A stretch of DNA of 64,000 nt from Jacaranda mimosifolia (Eukaryota > Streptophyta > Magnoliopsida > Lamiales > Bignoniaceae). Of this stretch, positions 60,813-64,000 are shown one piece after another. The position numbers and the translations under genes were made by a program. Location of the stretch: contig CM032123.1 in the NCBI GenBank assembly GCA_018894105.1, positions 2,853,001-2,917,000 on the forward strand, in the 5' to 3' direction. Position 1 is the stretch's first letter. Each line of letters begins with the position of its first letter. The notes below the pieces were generated by a model. It had not been told where the DNA came from, ran no database searches, and saw only the letters and a list, made by a program, of their open reading frames with translations.

Positions 60813-63800
60813 TTACCGTCGCCACTTCCGTTCTGAATCAAGTAGAATCCCAGAAATAAGCAAACAAATATGCATAATATCACAAACACATTGTCAAGTG
60901 GCCATTTGGCTCAGTGGCACAAGTCTAACACATAGAGGTTGAGATTAAAAGTTTGAACCTAACAGACTCCTAGTGTGTGTATAAATAAAAAGAAAATATC
61001 ACACACGTTAATATAACATCTGGCTCATAAAGTTGTTGCCCTTGAAATGAGTTCAAATTCTCAATTATCTGAACCAATAATAACTTCAGCAAGAGAAAGT
61101 TATCGAGCATGAAAACTTGGTTCAATGCAAATTGGGCATGAACTTACAAATTTGAAATGGTAGGGAAAAATGTTTAGACAGTACCTTGTGGGGAATGGAT
61201 TCCATTTCCTTTTGCATTCTGCTGTGCCTGAGACAGAGTGCGGTGAACACGAGGAGATCCTTGCCTTCCATCCACACCAGCTAGGGAGTGCCTATTTTTT
61301 ATGTAGATATCCTTGTCTTGCACATCTGGACTTGACCTTGGGGATCCATTTGATATTGCTTTAGCCCTTGCTGATTCAGTTGCTTGCATGTAACTTGGTA
61401 GAGAATTACTGCCACTACTGTCTCCTGGTTCTTGATTAACATGATCAAGTTTTGCTGAACCTATGGAGCTTTGCCTCTTTCCAGTTTTATACTCCTTCTG
61501 CAACTGCTCTAAGCTACTTCGTGAAGGGGAATCATGATTGGGGAGTCTTTTATCGGCTGATGAAGACCTATTCTTGCTTTTTGAATCACTTTTATCACCT
61601 CTGCCCTTCTTAGGTTTGACAGACACGTCGCTAGAAGGTGTTGCTTGAGATTCCGGGCCAGTCATATGGCTTCTAGGAGATGCTTCAAGTGATGACGTGT
61701 ACACCCCTTTATCTGCTTCTGGCTTCTTCTCAAGCATCAGTGAGTCTGTAGCAATCACAGAATTAACACACTCACCAGCAGCTGAGTCAATGCTTTCATG
61801 TCTCTCCAACTGATTTATGTTGGCATATGATAATTCAGTTCCCAATATGCTTGTTTCACTATTAGTTTCGAGTCCTAAATCCTCTCTGCTTCTAGGATGG
61901 TCAGTCACATCTGATATTTTTTGTTCATGTTCAAGGTCATTGCCTCCAGCCTCCGACCTATCTGGTGAATCCAGGGTAGAAGAAATGGAAAGTTCAGTAC
62001 CACATTCAGAGCCAGCAACTGGTACTGCCGAAGCATTGGAAATGGACGTCTCATCCAATCCAATCTCCTTAGACCTGAATGGTTGATTGGTAGAAGAAGA
62101 AACCTTATTAGCGCTTGATTCAACTCCCAGATCACCACTGGATAAAGTGGTTAATTTTGCAGAAGTGCCAGCTGAACTCAGTTCTTCGAATTTTGACTGG
62201 GCAGCAATAAATGCAGGATTACTTGCCTTCCTTGAAAACCTTTTTGCCTCAGTTTCAGATTGCTCAATTGAGAAATTTTTCGAATCGGTTACACCCTCTT
62301 CATTTCCTATTTCCTCCTTATCTACGGGAGATTTCCCTTCCATCTTTGGTATAAGTTCTGTTTCTTTCATCTGAATAGGACCAGATCCTGTCACGTCACA
62401 CCTTGAATTTGATTCAACATTGTTCTGCAACTTAGGATGACTCAATGAAGGTGAGATTGATGAGCATGCATGGAGTTCTAAGTTGTCGGCATCATAAGTG
62501 ATCAAATTGTCATCATTTTCAGATGTTTCACCTGATGCTCCGACAGAAGACTTGAAATCTTTTGACTCAAAATCGGGCTCAGATGGAAATAAAATGTCTC
62601 CTTTGCCATCAGAATGTCCAAGATTTTCCTTCTCATGCTGCACCGCAGCTGGTCCAGATTCCTGTGGCTCTTTGTTGCTAAATGATGAAACTGGCATCCA
62701 TCTCTCAAGCCATTTCCAGGCTGAGTCGGATTTTGAGGGGTCACATTTGATGTTGATAGGTTTAGTCCTTGGTGTTGTTTCCATAAGCTTAAATTAAAAA
62801 CCAGTAAACACGTCAAGGTCTTTTATTTATCCGGTCCTATGGTATCAAATAAAATGGTGAACATACAACCAGAATCTAAAAATATGCCATCCATGTCCAT
62901 TTACCTGACGAGCAAATTTATTGCTAAGTAACTTCTCAGTGGAAGCATAAGTGAATGTGCCATTTGTTTTTGCTTCTCTTTTGCTCCTCTGAAATACAGA
63001 GATGAGGATGGAAGATATCAGATATAAAAATTAACTGCCAAGAAAATATCAAAAACACACTATATGATCTTTCTCTGATAGTATATTTAGTAGCACTCAA
63101 ATCCATAAGCAACATAAATCTAGTCTGTCAGAGAGGAAGAAAATGAAGCCCACTAAAAATCTGAGCACAAAAATATTACATATTAGTTATCCTTCAAACG
63201 AAATTTAGGTAGCAATAAAAATTCAAAATAATTATCATTGCCCTAGTACTCGTCAGCCTTGGGGCTTGTAGAATATCAATGCATCATTTGACCGCTGATC
63301 TTAAACTTTGGGATTGACTGAGCATTAAATACCCTGTTAAAACAACATCTCTGAAATCTATTTTAAAACTGAAATCTGAATTGCAGAATCTGCCGTCACG
63401 ATTGAAACAAAGAAAGCTTCTCACTTTATAAAGAGAAAAGTTCAAAATCAAACAATCTAATCATGGAATGGCGATTGGAGGTCAGAGCAGAATGTTGGAA
63501 ATTAATAAGTTAATAAATGCTCTTACCAAGAGTGTCTGATTGAGATTGTCCTTTCCAGAGTTTTCATTTTGCTTCTCAAAGTCACCTGACCCATGTAAAA
63601 GTCGACTGGCCTGGCGTGCTCGTACAAGAGCTTGCATTTTGACAATGGCTTGAACACACCGAAGAGCTCCAATAGCCTGCCTTCGAACTAAATGTCCTCG
63701 TACGGCAGCTTGCAATTTAATTACATTCTTCTGCTTCAGAAGCGCTATTTGGCCCTGGTAACAGAACAAGAATATCATGTAATTGCATCTCATTAAAGTG

Positions 63801-64000
63801 AAAGGAAGAATTATAACATGTTTTAGGGACCTACAAGATATCCCCTGATAGCAGCCTGGATTATAATGATACTGGACTCATCAAGTGTTGCATCTGCTCT
63901 AAAGTCACCATCCCTGGCAGTTGTTACTTCTGATAACCTTGATTCTGCTGGAGCAGACAACTCGGTCTTCCCTTCAGTCCACTGAATTACAGAGGTCTTC
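60813..64000 (-). CDS. IQD32-like calmodulin-binding scaffold protein, 5' end outside window
   Basis: Five exons read on the minus strand in phase: beyond 64000 to 63835, 63754-63527, 62988-62905, 62787-61185 and 60832-60813. The IQ region spans the first two: IQAAIRGYL, LQAAVRGHLVRRQ and VQAIVKMQALVRARQA. Exon 3 has TEKLLSNKFARQ. Exon 4 has LMETTPRTKPINIKC, SAWKWLERWMPV, FSRKASNPAFIAAQSKFEEL, then a long Ser/Glu-rich low-complexity part and SPDVQDKD, the C-terminal conserved stretch. The last exon is only 20 bp and encodes ERKWRR, the usual family end. IQD proteins bind calmodulin and microtubules and recruit partners. The first IQ motif lacks the usual RR at the exon junction. It resembles Arabidopsis IQD32 (At1g19870). 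Confidence 0.93.
60897..60992 (+). mobile_element. SINE-like element in the last IQD intron
   Basis: A box-A-like tttggctcagtggcac is followed by a box-B-like agtttgaacct 36 bases later, then acagactcctagtgtgtgta and taaataaaaaga. Near-copies of aatatcaca flank it (about 60878 and 60996), a possible imperfect target duplication. It sits in the intron 60833-61184 on the strand opposite to the gene. Confidence 0.65.

Noticed and set aside
1..64000. CRISPR arrays, rRNA genes, canonical tRNA genes, bacterial-type operons
   Set aside because: None seen. tRNA-like boxes occur only in SINE-like elements with A-rich tails, and all genes are spliced or intronless plant nuclear genes.

Overview
The window is nuclear DNA of a flowering plant, almost certainly a eudicot. 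It has AT-rich intergenic sequence, GT-AG spliced genes, plant-specific gene families, MITE-like elements, SINE-like elements and a Ty3/gypsy LTR retrotransposon. I cannot name the species. No database was available; every family call comes from reading the translated exons and from remembered family features.

Layout. 1-2.5 kb: no gene seen, one (GA)n microsatellite. 2.5-3.7 kb (-): a decayed RNA polymerase I subunit RPA43/NRPA7 gene that keeps its intron-exon layout but has lost most of its first exon. 3.8-17 kb: gene-poor DNA holding a five-copy satellite of about 360 bp (5.9-7.7 kb), many MITE-like elements and two GC-rich islands of unknown origin. 17.8-24.0 kb (+): a complete AUXIN RESPONSE FACTOR 5 (MONOPTEROS) gene, 13 coding exons, 912 aa. 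24.4-25.6 kb (-): a membrane-anchored SAM methyltransferase-like gene, convergent with ARF5. 26.8-27.5 kb: a MITE. 27.8-30.8 kb (+): a TLDc-domain protein with a possible N-myristoylation site. 31.7-33.6 kb (-): mitochondrial ribosomal protein mL53-like. 34.1-44.6 kb: a 10.5-kb Tat-like Ty3/gypsy element with two LTRs and a 5-bp target duplication, inserted into an older MITE. Its gag-pol is broken by nonsense codons and one frameshift, and it carries an intron-containing antisense gene. 45.6-51.5 kb (-): a CCCH zinc-finger protein of the C3H6/C3H30 type. 52.2-53.6 kb: AT-rich decayed repeats and a solo LTR related to the retrotransposon. 55.2-57.4 kb (-): a P-class PPR protein like At5g64320. 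59.3-59.8 kb: a GC-rich MITE. 60.8-64.0 kb (-): the 3' part of an IQD32-like calmodulin-binding scaffold gene that runs off the window.

Relations between genes. ARF5, the CCCH gene and the IQD gene occur here in the same order as my memory of Arabidopsis AT1G19850-AT1G19860-AT1G19870. The TLDc/mL53 pair resembles AT5G39590/AT5G39600. The window therefore looks like conserved eudicot microsynteny expanded by transposon insertions. Functions are independent housekeeping or regulatory roles: auxin transcription, mitochondrial translation and organelle RNA processing, RNA binding, and cytoskeleton or calmodulin scaffolding. I see no operon-like pathway. The least ordinary features are the antisense gene inside the retrotransposon, with its own TATA box and introns, and the broken RPA43 copy.
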